Below are positions 12,312 through 23,952 of a stretch of 64,000 nt of DNA, one piece after another. The translations under genes were made by a program, and so were the position numbers. The DNA lies in contig OY540813.1 of NCBI GenBank assembly GCA_961205875.1, forward strand, positions 26,817,001-26,881,000. The letters run 5' to 3'. The DNA is from Sialis fuliginosa. Taxonomy: Eukaryota > Arthropoda > Insecta > Megaloptera > Sialidae. The notes beneath the pieces are model-generated. The model saw only the letters and a program-made list of their open reading frames with translations, made no database searches and was not told the origin of the DNA. Within the stretch, counting starts at the first letter, position 1; each line of letters begins with the position of its first letter.

Positions 12312-13379
12312 TATACAAATGTCCACGCATTTTTTTAGATTTTGCACTATATCAACATTACAATTTTTAATATAAAATTATTTTAAGTTTTCGTGTGCCA
12401 ACATTTTTTTGTGTGTAATTTTTATAATGAAATTTTCAAAACATTTACAAAATATATATATCTAAATATGTTTTATAAAATATACATATTTTTAGTCTTA
12501 CTCGTGTTCTGAATTCTAAATATAACCATATAATAGGGTTATTAAATTTATTATAAAATTAAATCCCAATTTTAACTTTTTATTTTGTTTCAAAACCTGT
12601 TCGTGTATAACGATTGTTAAATGTAAGTTAAGTGACAACAATGGTAGTGTATGTGTTAATGCGTGTACAGTCCATCCTTAGGTCAAGTTACTATGCGTGT
12701 TGTAAAGGTATTTGTTAACACGCAAACCGTGTGGCCTGTGTCTTAATTTTTATTAATTACAAATCGGTGTTATACGTTTAACTGCATGCGATTCTTTATA
12801 ATATGTATGTATAATATGTTGTTGGTATAAGAAGAAGTAGGTATACTTTATAATATTACTTTCTGTGTTTATTGTGGTTGTATATTTTTATAAAAGGCAA
12901 TTCATATTATCATTATTATTAAAGAGTGAAGTATGATATATAAAATTATATACATTATAATGTTCTTTAGTGAATGAATGAAAAACAAACAAAATCTAAA
13001 GTGGTTCTCTACTACAAGAAAAAATGCTCCGATAGTACTTGTTATTATATTTTTCAAATAATAGGTATAAATAGATACATTTAAAAATGTAAACTACGTT
13101 AAAAATTACTAAAAATTTCTGTTATATTTAGGTTCACAATTTACAGAATTTTACCGGATCGGTTTTTGCTCTGATTTTGCATTTTTAACGGTTCGAACCA
13201 CCTCCGTTAATTTATGCCACAATTGGCATGATGCCAGTAACAAAGTATCACTGAAATTATGATTTTAAATAATGAAATAAGTTAAAAAGATTCTAAAAAA
13301 TGTATTTATTTTTATATTAATAACGAGATTAATATGATTTTTGTTAAAATAAAAACGCAAAATACAGCAATCCGCCATG
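12312..13379. other. AT-rich sequence, nothing recognised
   Basis: No gene is visible. The GGTTCGAACC motif near 13190 resembles a tRNA T-loop, but there is no cloverleaf around it. Confidence 0.45.
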
Positions 13380-13384
13380 TTTGA

Positions 13385-13640
13385 TAAAACACCAATCAGA
13401 GTGGATGACGTCGCGGCTACGTAAACGTCATTTTTGTTTCATTAATATTTGCACTGTTTATAAATTATTTTGTGGTTTTAATAAAAAATCAATTTGCTCA
13501 GTTTTGTGTTACCAAAAGTAAAACCGAAAAACATTAGCGATGGAACAAGGATTTATTATAGTTGACAAAGAGTGTTTACATAGGCGTGACGTCAAAAATG
13601 CGCCATGACACCTGCGAGCGTTTTGGCGTCAAATTCAAAA
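13385..13640. repeat. Imperfect inverted repeat, possible MITE
   Basis: A block around TGACGTCGCGGCTACGTAAA near 13405 is matched in reverse complement by a block near 13580 (TGACGTCACGCCTATGTAAA when read on the minus strand). The arms are less AT-rich than their surroundings and several positions differ. The outer limits are uncertain, and no TSD was found. Confidence 0.5.
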
Positions 13641-14760
13641 TTAGTTTTAAAAGGGTAAATTTTCGTGATTAAACCTTTATTTTCTGCAGAAATAAGCATT
13701 TTTTTGGAAATAATAGACACGTAAGATCATCATAAAATAGTTTTTAAAAATAAGGCATCATGTCTCATATATTTACATATATTCGGTTCGATTAGTTTTC
13801 AATACTCATTTTTAGTTTATTTCGGTTTACTGTATCTTCTCTAATAACTAATGTATAATAGTATATGCATATATTGTTATTTGTAGTATTGTGGTATGCA
13901 AATAGGGCATAAGATCTTTATATTATTTAAAAAGGTCCATTAGTTTTAAACGGACGATCTATTTTAATGAATCTTTAAAAAATCATTAAACTCAACCGCT
14001 TTAGTTTACAAAAAATAATTGACTGAACATAATTAGCATAACAATAACAATAAAGTTAATTTAATTAATTAGAATAATAAACTTAATTTACTTGGAAAAA
14101 ATCTAACATTTAACCAATGTGTAAAAACAAAGTATGTATATCTGACACTATATTGTATCCAGATTAAATTCAAGGCAGAAATGAAGCTTCAAAATGAGCC
14201 TATTAAAAGTAACGACATTTATGGTAGACGGTTATAGGTTTTCTAGGCAAATGAGATACGGAAAAACTAATTTTGATTATAATTTTATTTTATCTCTTTT
14301 CTGTATTGAAACAATGTTGTTGTTTTTAATGTATACGAAAAATGTAGTACCATATGCCAACAGATTTTTATTTTTATTATACAACATTGTTTTTAATAAT
14401 TTGGTTTAATCTGATTTTTATTTTACCTAGAGCTCGTAAATAATGAGCAGTATTAATTTTATTACTTATAACGATTTATATATTAATTTAATGATGGCGA
14501 TTAACGAAACACTTTAGGGCAGATTTTCGTGTTGTGTTTTGTAAACTGATATAATATTATATTATTTAAATATGTTTTATATTAACTGGTATTTTTTAGT
14601 CTGTGAAATATGTATAAACCGTTACTCAGCTATTGAAAATATAAAATTTATATTCGTTTTAAATCAATTCAATTAGTAGATATTAATTTCATTTAGTATT
14701 ATGGATCTATTTTGTTACAATATTCATACTCTAGTCAAATTAACGAATTTTTTAGTTCCA
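13641..14760. other. AT-rich sequence, nothing recognised
   Basis: The 71-codon frame at 14194-14409 resembles no known family. No repeats identified. Confidence 0.4.
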
Positions 14761-14762
14761 TA

Positions 14763-15440
14763 ATGCAAAAATTCTACACTCAGTTTTTACATGTGGTATT
14801 AGTAGGAGGGTGCTTCTTGAGTATAAAACCAAAATGTTGACCTTGTAGGGCATCTGCGTTAGCCACCATATTGGAGAACAGTATTTCGCTATTATCTCGG
14901 AAACCGTTGATCCTATGATAAAATGATTAGAGATCTACATATTTTGTTCAAAACTAATTTTCCCATTTCTTTTTACTAAAACTTTTTTTTGTCTTTTTTT
15001 TAATAGTCTAAATTATTTATTTATAATTATTGTAATTGAAATATACTTTTTTAAATTGTTTAATAAATTGATCACAATAGCTATAAGTGTATTTGGTATG
15101 CAATTTAATGCGCTTGTGCACCTAGTGGAGACATTTGTCGCGCTGTAAATCGTAAACTATTAAACCTACAATAAAAAACTCTAGATGATAATTTGATAGT
15201 TTGTGATATAATTTGAAAAAAAACATTTCAAAAAAACTTTAAACCTCTTTAATTCAAAAACTATTTTACAAAAAAAAGATTTCAGTAAAGTTCTGAACAA
15301 AACAAGACCCCAAATAATAGCGAAAAACTGTTCTCCAATATGGTGGCTAACGCCCTACAAGGTCAACATTTTGGTTTTATACTCAGGAAGCACCCTCCTA
15401 CTAATACCACATGGGAAAACTGAGCGTAGAATTTTTGTTA
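14763..15440. mobile_element. TIR MITE with about 135-bp arms
   Basis: The left arm starts near CAAAAATTCTACACTCAG and runs to about 14900. The right arm, about 15311-15440, is its reverse complement. Both include GTTGACCTTGTAGGGC and GCCACCATATTGGAGAACAG equivalents. The left arm has a 6-base insertion (CATCTG) and a few substitutions. Possible TA target copies are at 14761-14762 and 15441-15442. No transposase is visible. A mariner relationship is possible from the TA but unproven. Confidence 0.75.
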
Positions 15441-15739
15441 TAATTTTTTTTTATTTGACTGCAGTATTATACTTTTGACTTAATTAAAAACATCTGCCAA
15501 GTAAATTCACAGTGCTTCCTCGTGTTAAATTCATCAAAGGTAGTTAATTATTGAACAATTTAAATAAAAACCGATAGTGTTTAGATAAATTGCCTGGAAT
15601 TGGTTAACTATTTATTTTTATACAATTTTACTAAAAAATATTAGTTCGAAGTTTTTCTTAAAACGCACCTGATATAATTAATTAGATATATAATTTAAAA
15701 TTTTGAATTCGGAGAAAATTTTTTTTTGTCTCAATCTGA

Positions 15740-16030
15740 AACGATCACAAAGGTTCTCGTATCTTCGATATTGCGAGGAAGCAAAATGTGTGTTCAAACA
15801 TTACCTACATATAATATGTACAAAATGTATATACACAAACAGGTAACGCGATCAGAGACGGCTGCTGTTAGAGACAAACGACGGATGGCACACGTCACTT
15901 TGATCCTTCACAGGACATCACACACTGCGCTGGCTGCTGCACCGCCAGACAGACGGACCACCCGACCTCTTACAGACATAATCGTTATAACTTGTTTTGT
16001 ATGCGAACACCTGACGTCTACGATCATGTA
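15740..16030. other. GC-richer island with a 101-codon open frame
   Basis: The base composition is near balanced between about 15840 and 16020, unlike the surrounding sequence. A frame of 101 codons (15726-16031, + strand) covers it, but it begins with TTG rather than ATG and its sequence matches no family I know. CAG|GTAACG near 15840 could act as a 5' splice site. It might be an exon, a decayed element or a conserved regulatory block. I would not call it a gene. Confidence 0.3.
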
Positions 16031-16060
16031 GTCATTAGCCTTTTAGTAAAACTTTTATTT

Positions 16061-17880
16061 ATCATACACATGCAGGGGCGTAGCTATTATATAGTAAGGA
16101 TATGCAAATAACTCCTTACAAGTAAATGAAAATATAACCACCAATTTAAAACATTTTCTGTTCTTTTGATTCCCATAGTCCCCTCTAAAATATGCATTTC
16201 TTTTTTAAGATTCATCTTAAAACAGAACACCTATTTACGAAACTTTTTTGTCTGCTGGACCGATTGACCGGAAATTTAGAATATACAAAAAAATACGCCG
16301 AGATTTAAAAAAAATAACGTCACGATTTTTTCTCACAAGTGGGGTACCAAACTACGCATTTTGTTGAGCTTATTTTAAAAATATATTCATTTACCCACGA
16401 ATTCGCACATTGTATTTAATATAATATTAATCACTTTTTGTTAATTTAAACATACTTTATATTTTGTGTTCCTTTAAAACATTGTAGAATATTTACGGTA
16501 TATAAAAAGTGTCATTCTAATTTAAAAAAAACTGATATAACGACCTAAATTTAGTTTATTTTTAGATCTAAAACCTGTCCGAAATAAAACATTTTAAATT
16601 CTACTGGTTTCGAAGATAATAAATGTTTAATTACATTTTATCTTAATCATTCATCAAATATTACAAAAGTACGTCAATATACTGCTTGTATAGAACAGAT
16701 ACTATTACAACTAATTGCATTTTTATCAGGTTTAATCTCAATCAAAAATTATTATTCGAATCATGATTATCATTATATATATATAATTATATTTCTGATG
16801 ACATATTTAGATCACATACTGATAGCTACCATTGTATTAAATAATACAAATCAGAGTTTTGAACGATTGTTTATATCTAATAAATTATTGTTTATTATTG
16901 AATTTGTATTGCCAGATATAATTACATGACACGTTCAGAAACAAGAATGATTTACTCTACTTATGATCGATTTTGTAAAGTGGGTATTAAATACAGTGGC
17001 GTGTTTTGAAAGTTAGGAGCCTCAGACAGAATAAATATTCGGAGGCCCCATTTTTTCAAATAAAAAACTTTAAGACATGCTTTTCTACGTCAAAAAGACC
17101 GCTAACTTGTGCAATGTGTCCTTATATATCTACATGTTATTTATAAGAGATTATTTTAGTATTTATGGCAAAACAAAAATAGAAAATATTAAGTTCTTTT
17201 ACAAAAAAAATAGTTTGCTGTAATATGAATGTGAGTGCAAATATTTGCATGTATCTGAAAAATAATTGATTTGGCTATGTTTCGTAGTCAAATTATATGT
17301 ACATGCTTTATGTTATTCAATTGCTCAATAAAACATTATTTAGTTTAAATATTAAGCAATGTACATTTATAGCTGAAATAATATAATGCAATCCAGTAAG
17401 TAATAGAGTTCGTGTTAGCATCCTTACATTCACCACACAATCAATAATAAAACTATTTATAGTGGTCCTATAAAAAGGCTATAAATTAATTTGTTGTGAC
17501 AATATAATCTGTACTCTGACCCTATGTAGTACATAGTATTGTGTTCCATTACAAGAGGCCGCCACGCATTTGCTCAATGTTGCGTTGAAAACTTAAACTA
17601 ACATGCTCATCCTTTGGTTGCAAAAGTTTCAATCCCTTATACAACATTAAATCCGTAATTTAATTAATAGTGTGTATTAAATTAATCTTAATTAATTATT
17701 AAACTGTTTTAGCATCGCTACCCACGCATACTCAATTATCATATACAACTGGCAGTTTGTTTTGTCATGTGTGAATTTCGTTAGGAAAGGTCTTGTTAAA
17801 TTTAAATTTTATGTTCTAATTCGGAATTTGTTTTGTTCCTTGTATCTGTACGTCGTGGACGTATATAGGGGGTTTATAGA
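16061..17880. other. AT-rich sequence with isolated hAT-end-like motifs
   Basis: CAGGGGCGTAGCTA near 16073 and CAGTGGCGTGTTTTG near 16995 look like hAT terminal sequences. I could not find matching opposite ends, so I treat them as relics at most. No gene is visible. Confidence 0.35.
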
Positions 17881-17949
17881 TTACACCAGAGGTTTACAGA
17901 CTGTTTACCTTTGAAGCCTATTTAAAACTGCTGTAGCCGCCACGAGGAT

Positions 17950-18060
17950 TTTTTATACATAAACAAATATCTTGAAAACTGTTCGTTATACCGTAAAATG
18001 GACAGAACATAAATTTTAGATATTAATTTTTTTTCGGCCCATTTCAAAAATAAGAGGTGC
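17950..18060. repeat. Dispersed repeat fragment, copy 1
   Basis: The motif ATATCTTGAAAACTGTTCGT followed by TATACCGTAAAATGG is closely matched at 21487-21525. The two share an arrangement of about 60 bp around a cruciform-poor, AT-rich context. The family is not identified. Confidence 0.45.
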
Positions 18061-18229
18061 ACATATATTTTATAAAAAAAACTTTAAGATTAAAAATATT
18101 GATATATATATTAATATTAATAAATAGAGCATCAAAAATGAAAGGTTTTCATCGTCTGTACTAAAAACACTTACTGCAGAATGTAGAAGCGAAACATAAA
18201 ATAAAAAAAAGCACCATTTCCTTATATAA

Positions 18230-18375
18230 AGCCAGATTCGTCGAGTTTCGAGGTTTTCTGAGGCATGATAGGAAAGGGAAGCAGGACGACGACGGCACGC
18301 GACCATCACAACATCACCACCCCCTGACGTCTCTCGCCCCAGGAAGTCCCAACCCCCCGCCGCCTGCTCTGGCGC
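18230..18375. other. GC-rich patch, C-rich on the + strand
   Basis: The patch includes CACCACCCCCTGACGTCTC and CCAACCCCCCGCCGCCTG. It has no convincing frame: the 79-codon minus-strand frame there runs into plain AT-rich translation. It could be a conserved non-coding block or an old insertion. Confidence 0.3.
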
Positions 18376-18930
18376 ACTTTGTGTAACGATATCTCAGATT
18401 AACAATACCGAAGTGGTGTTTCTTGTTTCACCTTGTTCGGTCGTCTTTTTGTTTGTTGTTTATCACAAAAAAGATATTAATTAGGGAAGAAAACTCATTT
18501 ATGTCATTTATTTTTATTCGTTTCTTATAAAAGAATGTTCGTGTTGGTTTTCTGAAATTTTATGCAAAATGTTACTATTTTTTTCAATTGTTGATAAATG
18601 AATTTTGAATTTTGTATAATGGAGGAACGGTTTAGATCAATAGTGCACGATATTTTTTTTTTTTCGAAATACTAAAATGTTTATTTTAATCCGCCACAAA
18701 GCGAGTTTTAACCTTACATTTTTTTGTTGTGGAGAGTAGTAATGACAAAACTGGGTTTATTATAATTAATATTTTATATACCATCATCTATCTTACAGAT
18801 CATATTTAGAGCATATATTATATGTTGCTGTTTTGTCTTTCTAGTCTTTAAATTAAAATCGCGGTTAGTAAACTGATCATGTATTGACCGTCCTTATTTT
18901 CTGATTTTACCATCCGCTATTACAACTTTC

Positions 18931-19114
18931 AGCCTTGGCAGTTTATAGAAACGGTCTACGTCACCGTTTTGACCTTGTAAATCTATTACATTTTAACTGC
19001 GTCAAAACGCAACGCCGTTTCGACGCAGCTAACATGCCACTTGTATTGAATCACGCATAATAGATTGCTAGGTCGAAGCGGTGACGGAGACCGTTTCTGT
19101 AAAGTGCCAAGGCT
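18931..19114. mobile_element. Small palindromic MITE-like element
   Basis: AGCCTTGGCAGTTTATAGAA at the left end is matched in inverted orientation at the right end, which finishes TGCCAAGGCT at 19114. The arms are about 45 bp and also carry ACGGTCT and GTCACCG matches. A second, nested hairpin sits in the centre (CTGCGTCAAAACG against CGTTTCGACGCAG, 19000-19031). There is no coding capacity and I found no clear TSD. The whole unit can fold into a long branched hairpin. Confidence 0.7.
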
Positions 19115-20386
19115 TTAAAATACAATTATATCCTACATTAAACAACTAATATAATCAGCATACACATGTGTATGTACATAATAATCAATTTACAGTTGTT
19201 TATACATACATTGTGTATTGATAGTCGGTCTGACAATGAGGTAATATTTGATCGCATATGATATTCACTTTCTTACTGCAGAATATCATCTGTTAACACT
19301 TCGTACATTAACTCCAGTCAGTTCTACCAACGTACTCGATGTTTATAAACCAACGAAGAACTTCTGAACAGGTGTTGATTGTCTGCAAACGTTGTCACAG
19401 TCTAACCACCCACAACATGGTCTATAATCACAGTCTAACACTCCCACAACAGATGTTATGTTCAACACAGGCGTGGACTTATTTATTTCGACGTTAATTT
19501 CGTTTAAAATCAGCCACACTTGTTATTTATTTGTAAGGTGGAACTGACGTTGAATAATAATATCTTTATTTCATATTTCGTGGGCTGTAATGTATGATTG
19601 TTTGTTTTTTTTACAGTTTAATTATTCAGGGAATTATATTGAAAAATTACTCTCCTTTGTTGTAATCCATATTTTATAATATGTTTTTATATAAATTTTT
19701 AATTAGTATTTTTGTTTACTTCATTTTAATTAGGATTTATTAAAAAAAAATTCACATGTATATTAAATTTTTTGTCTCGAGCGTAAATTATTAATTTTGT
19801 ATTAATTTTTGATTGTTTGTAGACATGTATGACACACAAAAAATATTAATAAAGAAAAAAAATCAGAACATTCTAAAACTTTCATAACTCATATTTAAAA
19901 TAACAATATAAAAGCTAATGTATTTAAATGTATGTAAATAAATTCGTATAGTTTAATAGTATATACATTAATTAATTACTATACATCATATAAAATTCAA
20001 TGCACTACTAGTATTGATAACGTGATGTTAACCCAGAGGCATTTAACATTTCTCAGAAAACTTTAAAATTGTACCCTTTAGCATACATTATGAATAAAAA
20101 CAATATTCTTATTATAAAAATCATCTGAAATTTAAAGAATCCTACATTATTAATTCCAAATCTTACAAAACAGTACCAATTGTTGATATTTTAATATTAA
20201 TTTACACATTATTATTTATTTACTAGCTATTGATTGGGTGGATGTCGGAATATTAATTTTGGTATATCTGGTACTTCTGTCAGCGTATCATATTCATTAT
20301 ATTTGTTAAAGATACTTGCTTTCACGGAATTTTATAAAAAACTAAACTTTTGATATAATATGTAGTAACTCTTACTTTTTTGGCTT
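19115..20386. other. AT-rich sequence with a short tandem duplication
   Basis: CACAGTCTAAC occurs twice about 33 bp apart (about 19397 and 19430), each followed by a CCACAACA-like stretch. This is a local imperfect duplication. Otherwise nothing is recognised; no gene. Confidence 0.45.
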
Positions 20387-20389
20387 GTG

Positions 20390-20485
20390 CAACATTTTTG
20401 TTCACTGCTCAACCCTTGATAAGATAGCATGATATGTGTTTTCATGCTATCTTATCAAGGGGTTGAGCAGTGAACAAAAATGTTG
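20390..20485. repeat. Near-perfect hairpin with 43-bp arms
   Basis: Positions 20390-20432 are the reverse complement of 20442-20485, apart from one extra G in the right arm (ATCAAGGGG against the expected ATCAAGGG). The loop is about nine bases (TATGTGTTT). The stem is longer and more perfect than a usual insect pre-miRNA, so a minute palindromic transposon, a hairpin siRNA source or a recent inverted duplication are the options. It is not part of any larger element I can define. Confidence 0.85.
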
Positions 20486-20489
20486 TCAC

Positions 20490-21415
20490 TTCCGGAATTT
20501 CAATGAATACTTCAGTGAATTTTTTTCAAAATCGGTTCACTAATTTTTGCAATTGTCGAACATACATTGTCAAACTCACTATTTTAGGTTATATTATAAA
20601 AATTTGATTCACACTATTTCGACTATTAAAAAATATTTTCCTATTCTAAAGTTTTTCGTACTGTACCAAAATATGCTAATTTACATTTTAAGAAATGCTG
20701 TTCAAGCATTAAACATTTTTTCGATATTATCATAACAAATATATTCGCGATTCTGACAAACCATTAATTAGCTGGTATGGTTAATTATATTTTAAAATAT
20801 TTCAAGTGATAATAAGTAGGTGTGGTTGCTAATCAATCATTAAAATATCTAATTCATTTAATTATAATGTACGAGACCAGTTTTGATTTTATAACTAAAA
20901 TTTATTACAAAATGTGTGCTCGATATAAAATTTTACTATGTTATTAAAATATGGTCACTATAATTAGAAGGTTTAATGTTACTAAATTTAGCTATTTTTG
21001 TTAAATCGATAGAAATATAAAATATTCATATATTTTTTGTTCTTATTGTTAGTAAAAAAAACTACGTTTTAGTAAAATATATAAAGAGTTTAATTTAAGA
21101 GTATTTGAAATTATCGTTAAGAGTAATTTGAAATTATCGTTTCTTTTTTATTATTAGGTATATAAATCATATATGTAACAAATAGACATACTATGAGAAA
21201 TAACTTACTTATTTTAATAAATATTAAGAGAAACATTAAAATAAATTATTTTTTTAATATTTTTAAATAAATATAGTCAGTGGTGCATTATGATAGTCAA
21301 GAATCTCAGGGAAGGAAAAATTTCGAAACCTCCTTTTTTGCTCTTTTATTTTTCAAAACATGCAAAAAAACGGTCTTCACCAATATTAATTTTAAAAACA
21401 TACTTTTTCACTCAG
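20490..21415. other. AT-rich sequence, nothing recognised
   Basis: No gene or repeat identified. A TTAG|GTATAT sequence near 21158 with upstream pyrimidines is a weak splice-like site. Confidence 0.4.
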
Positions 21416-21430
21416 CCCCCCCCCCCCCCC
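21416..21430. repeat. C15 homopolymer
   Basis: Fifteen consecutive C bases lie in AT-rich sequence just upstream of the second copy of the ATATCTTGA...TATACCG repeat. The tract length is likely to be variable or misread. Confidence 0.9.
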
Positions 21431-21464
21431 TTCTTTCACTTCGGTACCCTAAGCAGTTGTTTTT

Positions 21465-21600
21465 TATACATCATTATAAAGAAACGAATATCTTGAGAAC
21501 GATTCGTTATACCGAAAAAATGGTTAAACATTAATTGCAAGTATAATCGTCGTATTGGCTACAGAACATTCACAGACAGACACACAGACATCATTGGAAA
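21465..21600. repeat. Dispersed repeat fragment, copy 2
   Basis: ATATCTTGAGAACGATTCGT, then TATACCGAAAAAATGG, parallels 17968-18001. A CAGACAGACACACAGACATC tail follows, similar to the GACA tail of other arthropod repeats in this window. Confidence 0.45.
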
Positions 21601-22160
21601 TATGTTTTCATGATATCGAGTATTTTATTATACAAAATTAAAAAGTAACTTACTTAGGACATTATACGTTATTTTTTAAACTTATTTGTTTTATAAAATA
21701 CATGTATTTTAAAGTTATGAGATAATATTTATAAAAATATTAAGATGTAATGAACACAAAACAAGTTTTCTTAAACTCATCCATCAAACAAAAACCAGAA
21801 TAGAGTTGATGTGCTGTCGACTAAAATTCTAATCTTTCTTTATATACAAAATTCTTCCGATAATTGGCATATTAACTTGAACATACAAAACAATAATAAA
21901 TTAGAAGAGACTTAATTAAAAATCCCATTAGCATGCTGTGGAAATAAAATAAAAATTTTGACAACGAAAATAAAACAAATGTTGTTAGAAACTTAATTGG
22001 ACTCTGAGATTTTAATGAGGGATTTAAAATGTTATAACATGTTATATTAAAAAAGTTTGTTATGGAATACTTTTTGTAGACAACTTTTAACTAATTTAAC
22101 CAGTCCCTTTTAAATGCTTTTATATTTTTATAACTTATTATAATAGTTCATTGTATGTTT
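21601..22160. other. AT-rich sequence, nothing recognised
   Basis: No gene or repeat identified before the splice-like cluster at about 22169-22231. Confidence 0.4.
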
Positions 22161-22168
22161 TTTGCAAA

Positions 22169-22233
22169 ACTGATATTTATTTTTCTGTTACAGGTACGTT
22201 TCATACAAAGAAAAAAATAGACCAGAATCAGGT
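22169..22233 (+). promoter_or_regulatory. Candidate recursive splice site or 38-nt microexon
   Basis: On the + strand a CTGAT branch-point match (A at 22173) and a T-rich tract lead to TTACAG ending at 22193. This is followed at once by GTACGT at 22194, so a 3' and a 5' splice site share one junction. A second 5' site, CAG|GTAAAA, lies 38 bases on (GT at 22232-22233). Recursive sites with a downstream exon-defining 5' site are known from long introns of Drosophila and vertebrates. Alternatively the 38 bases are a microexon: one frame reads YVSYKEKNRPES without a stop. I do not recognise the peptide. The signal is seen; the function is inferred. Confidence 0.4.
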
Positions 22234-23417
22234 AAAAAATAAAATTCAAACATTCAGAATTTAGAAGCTTTGGAGATACATACATTTTAATATAAATAAA
22301 TAATGATTTAATTTCTGTATTTAATCGAAATTGTTAATTCCAATATAATTGTTTGTTAAATACAGAAGTTAAATATTATAATGATGATATAAAACACAAA
22401 CTAATTACTTTGATATCATATTTCAAATAAATAAATTTTCTAAAATGAAAAGATATATTTGTTTTATAACTTGTAATAAAAAATACTTTTTTTTAACTTT
22501 TAACTATAAAAAGTGAGTTAATATTAAAATCAATGTAATTTAAATCAATATAACTCCGGTACCAATAATTAATCTCAAACTTATATTAAAACTTAAAATC
22601 TGGCTACGTGCCTGTATAAACTAAATCATATATATTGCAGACAGAAAATATATTAATAAATATTTAAAAAAATATATAGGTAGATACATTTAAAAATATC
22701 CCCTTTACATATTTAAATCTAAAAATATGTATTACATTAAAATTGCTAATACCGTGGTGTCACATTTATAGTTTATGATAACCACATAAATCTTAAAACT
22801 GGTATATGTATTTTTTTCTGCTGGACGAGTTTTTGTTCCTGACGTTACTCCAACAAACTAATGGACTAATTTATCAAACAGTCATCACTAATAATGCATT
22901 GTTAATTTTTCATACAACTCAAAGGTCAAGGGTAAACAATATATTTATTGTTGACTTCCGTTCTTTACCCTCATTAAACCGACATCCGTTCCGAGAATTG
23001 GTTATTATTGTTATGAATTACTGTTTGCTTTTCAATAATTAGGAAACATCTTATATATTACAATATTGCTTTATTTATTAAAATCGCACTTAATTAAAGT
23101 ATTATTCCGTATTTTCTTTTACTTAGTGCATATTGTTGAATTTTATATTAATTTAAAAATTGCGTCATACAATGTACCCTATACAGATTGATAAATAAGT
23201 TATTTTAATAAATTATTTTAAATGTTAACAATATATCCTAACTCTCAAGATATCCTAACCTAAAAGTTTCTAAAATGACAATTTTAAACATATTTATTAA
23301 TATATTACCAAACAGGCAATTTTTTCTAAAGTTTTCGTTCACGGTAACAAATAGTACTGTCTTTTTTCATTAAAATTAACTTTTCTTTTTGACTTTACGT
23401 TTTTTTTATCGAGATAT
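22234..23417. other. AT-rich sequence, nothing recognised
   Basis: The 78-codon frame at 22806-23042 matches no family I know. No repeats identified. Confidence 0.4.
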
Positions 23418-23952
23418 AAGGTACTGGTACCAGTTATAACCGCTGTAAGAGCAAGGTTTACTGTTTTTGTGATTGACGGGCTTCTTTTTTTATAATTCTC
23501 ATGAACTCATATTACTAATAAAACAAGTAACTCTTTATTTAACCAGTTTAATTACCAAAGTCTGCAAATATAGTTTGTTTTTTAAATTAAAGATTTATTT
23601 TGTTTATATTTTTTCTCTAGTAATGGATAATGTAAAACCAGTAATGAGTACGCAGTGATGGATACTTGCTAATGATTACAAAATAATAAGTACTGCAACA
23701 CAAAAGATATAAAAGAAAGAATTGTGAAATTTGAAACAATGTAAAGCTTTTGCTAAGATAATATAATATTTAATAAATAAATTATACTAATAATTAATTT
23801 AAATGTTCAACATTTTGACACCTATTGGCCGATTGTCATCAAATCACGTTGTAAGACAGTTAAATATGTAGTAGATTAATATTCAGAAATGGTAGTAATC
23901 AAATATCAACAAATATTTCTAATTCAGTCATATCCAAGACCGATGTCAGTAC
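23418..23952 (+). mobile_element. GGTACTGG-ended repeat, copy B
   Basis: Begins AAGGTACTGGTACCAGTTA and ends near GACCGATGTCAGTAC. It aligns with 34900-35458 along its whole length, apart from a short extra block near the right end of that copy, and in reverse with part of 8378-9151. The interior repeats the motif ACCAGTAATG. The short frame at 23473-23658 lies wholly inside the repeat and is not a gene. Confidence 0.85.

Noticed and set aside
13180-13215. GGTTCGAACC, tRNA T-loop-like
   Set aside because: No acceptor stem or anticodon arm can be fitted around it.
16073-17060. hAT insertion bounded by CAGGGGCGTAGCTA and CAGTGGCGTGTTTTG
   Set aside because: The two motifs have the same orientation, not inverted, and no TSD was found, so they cannot be the two ends of one element.
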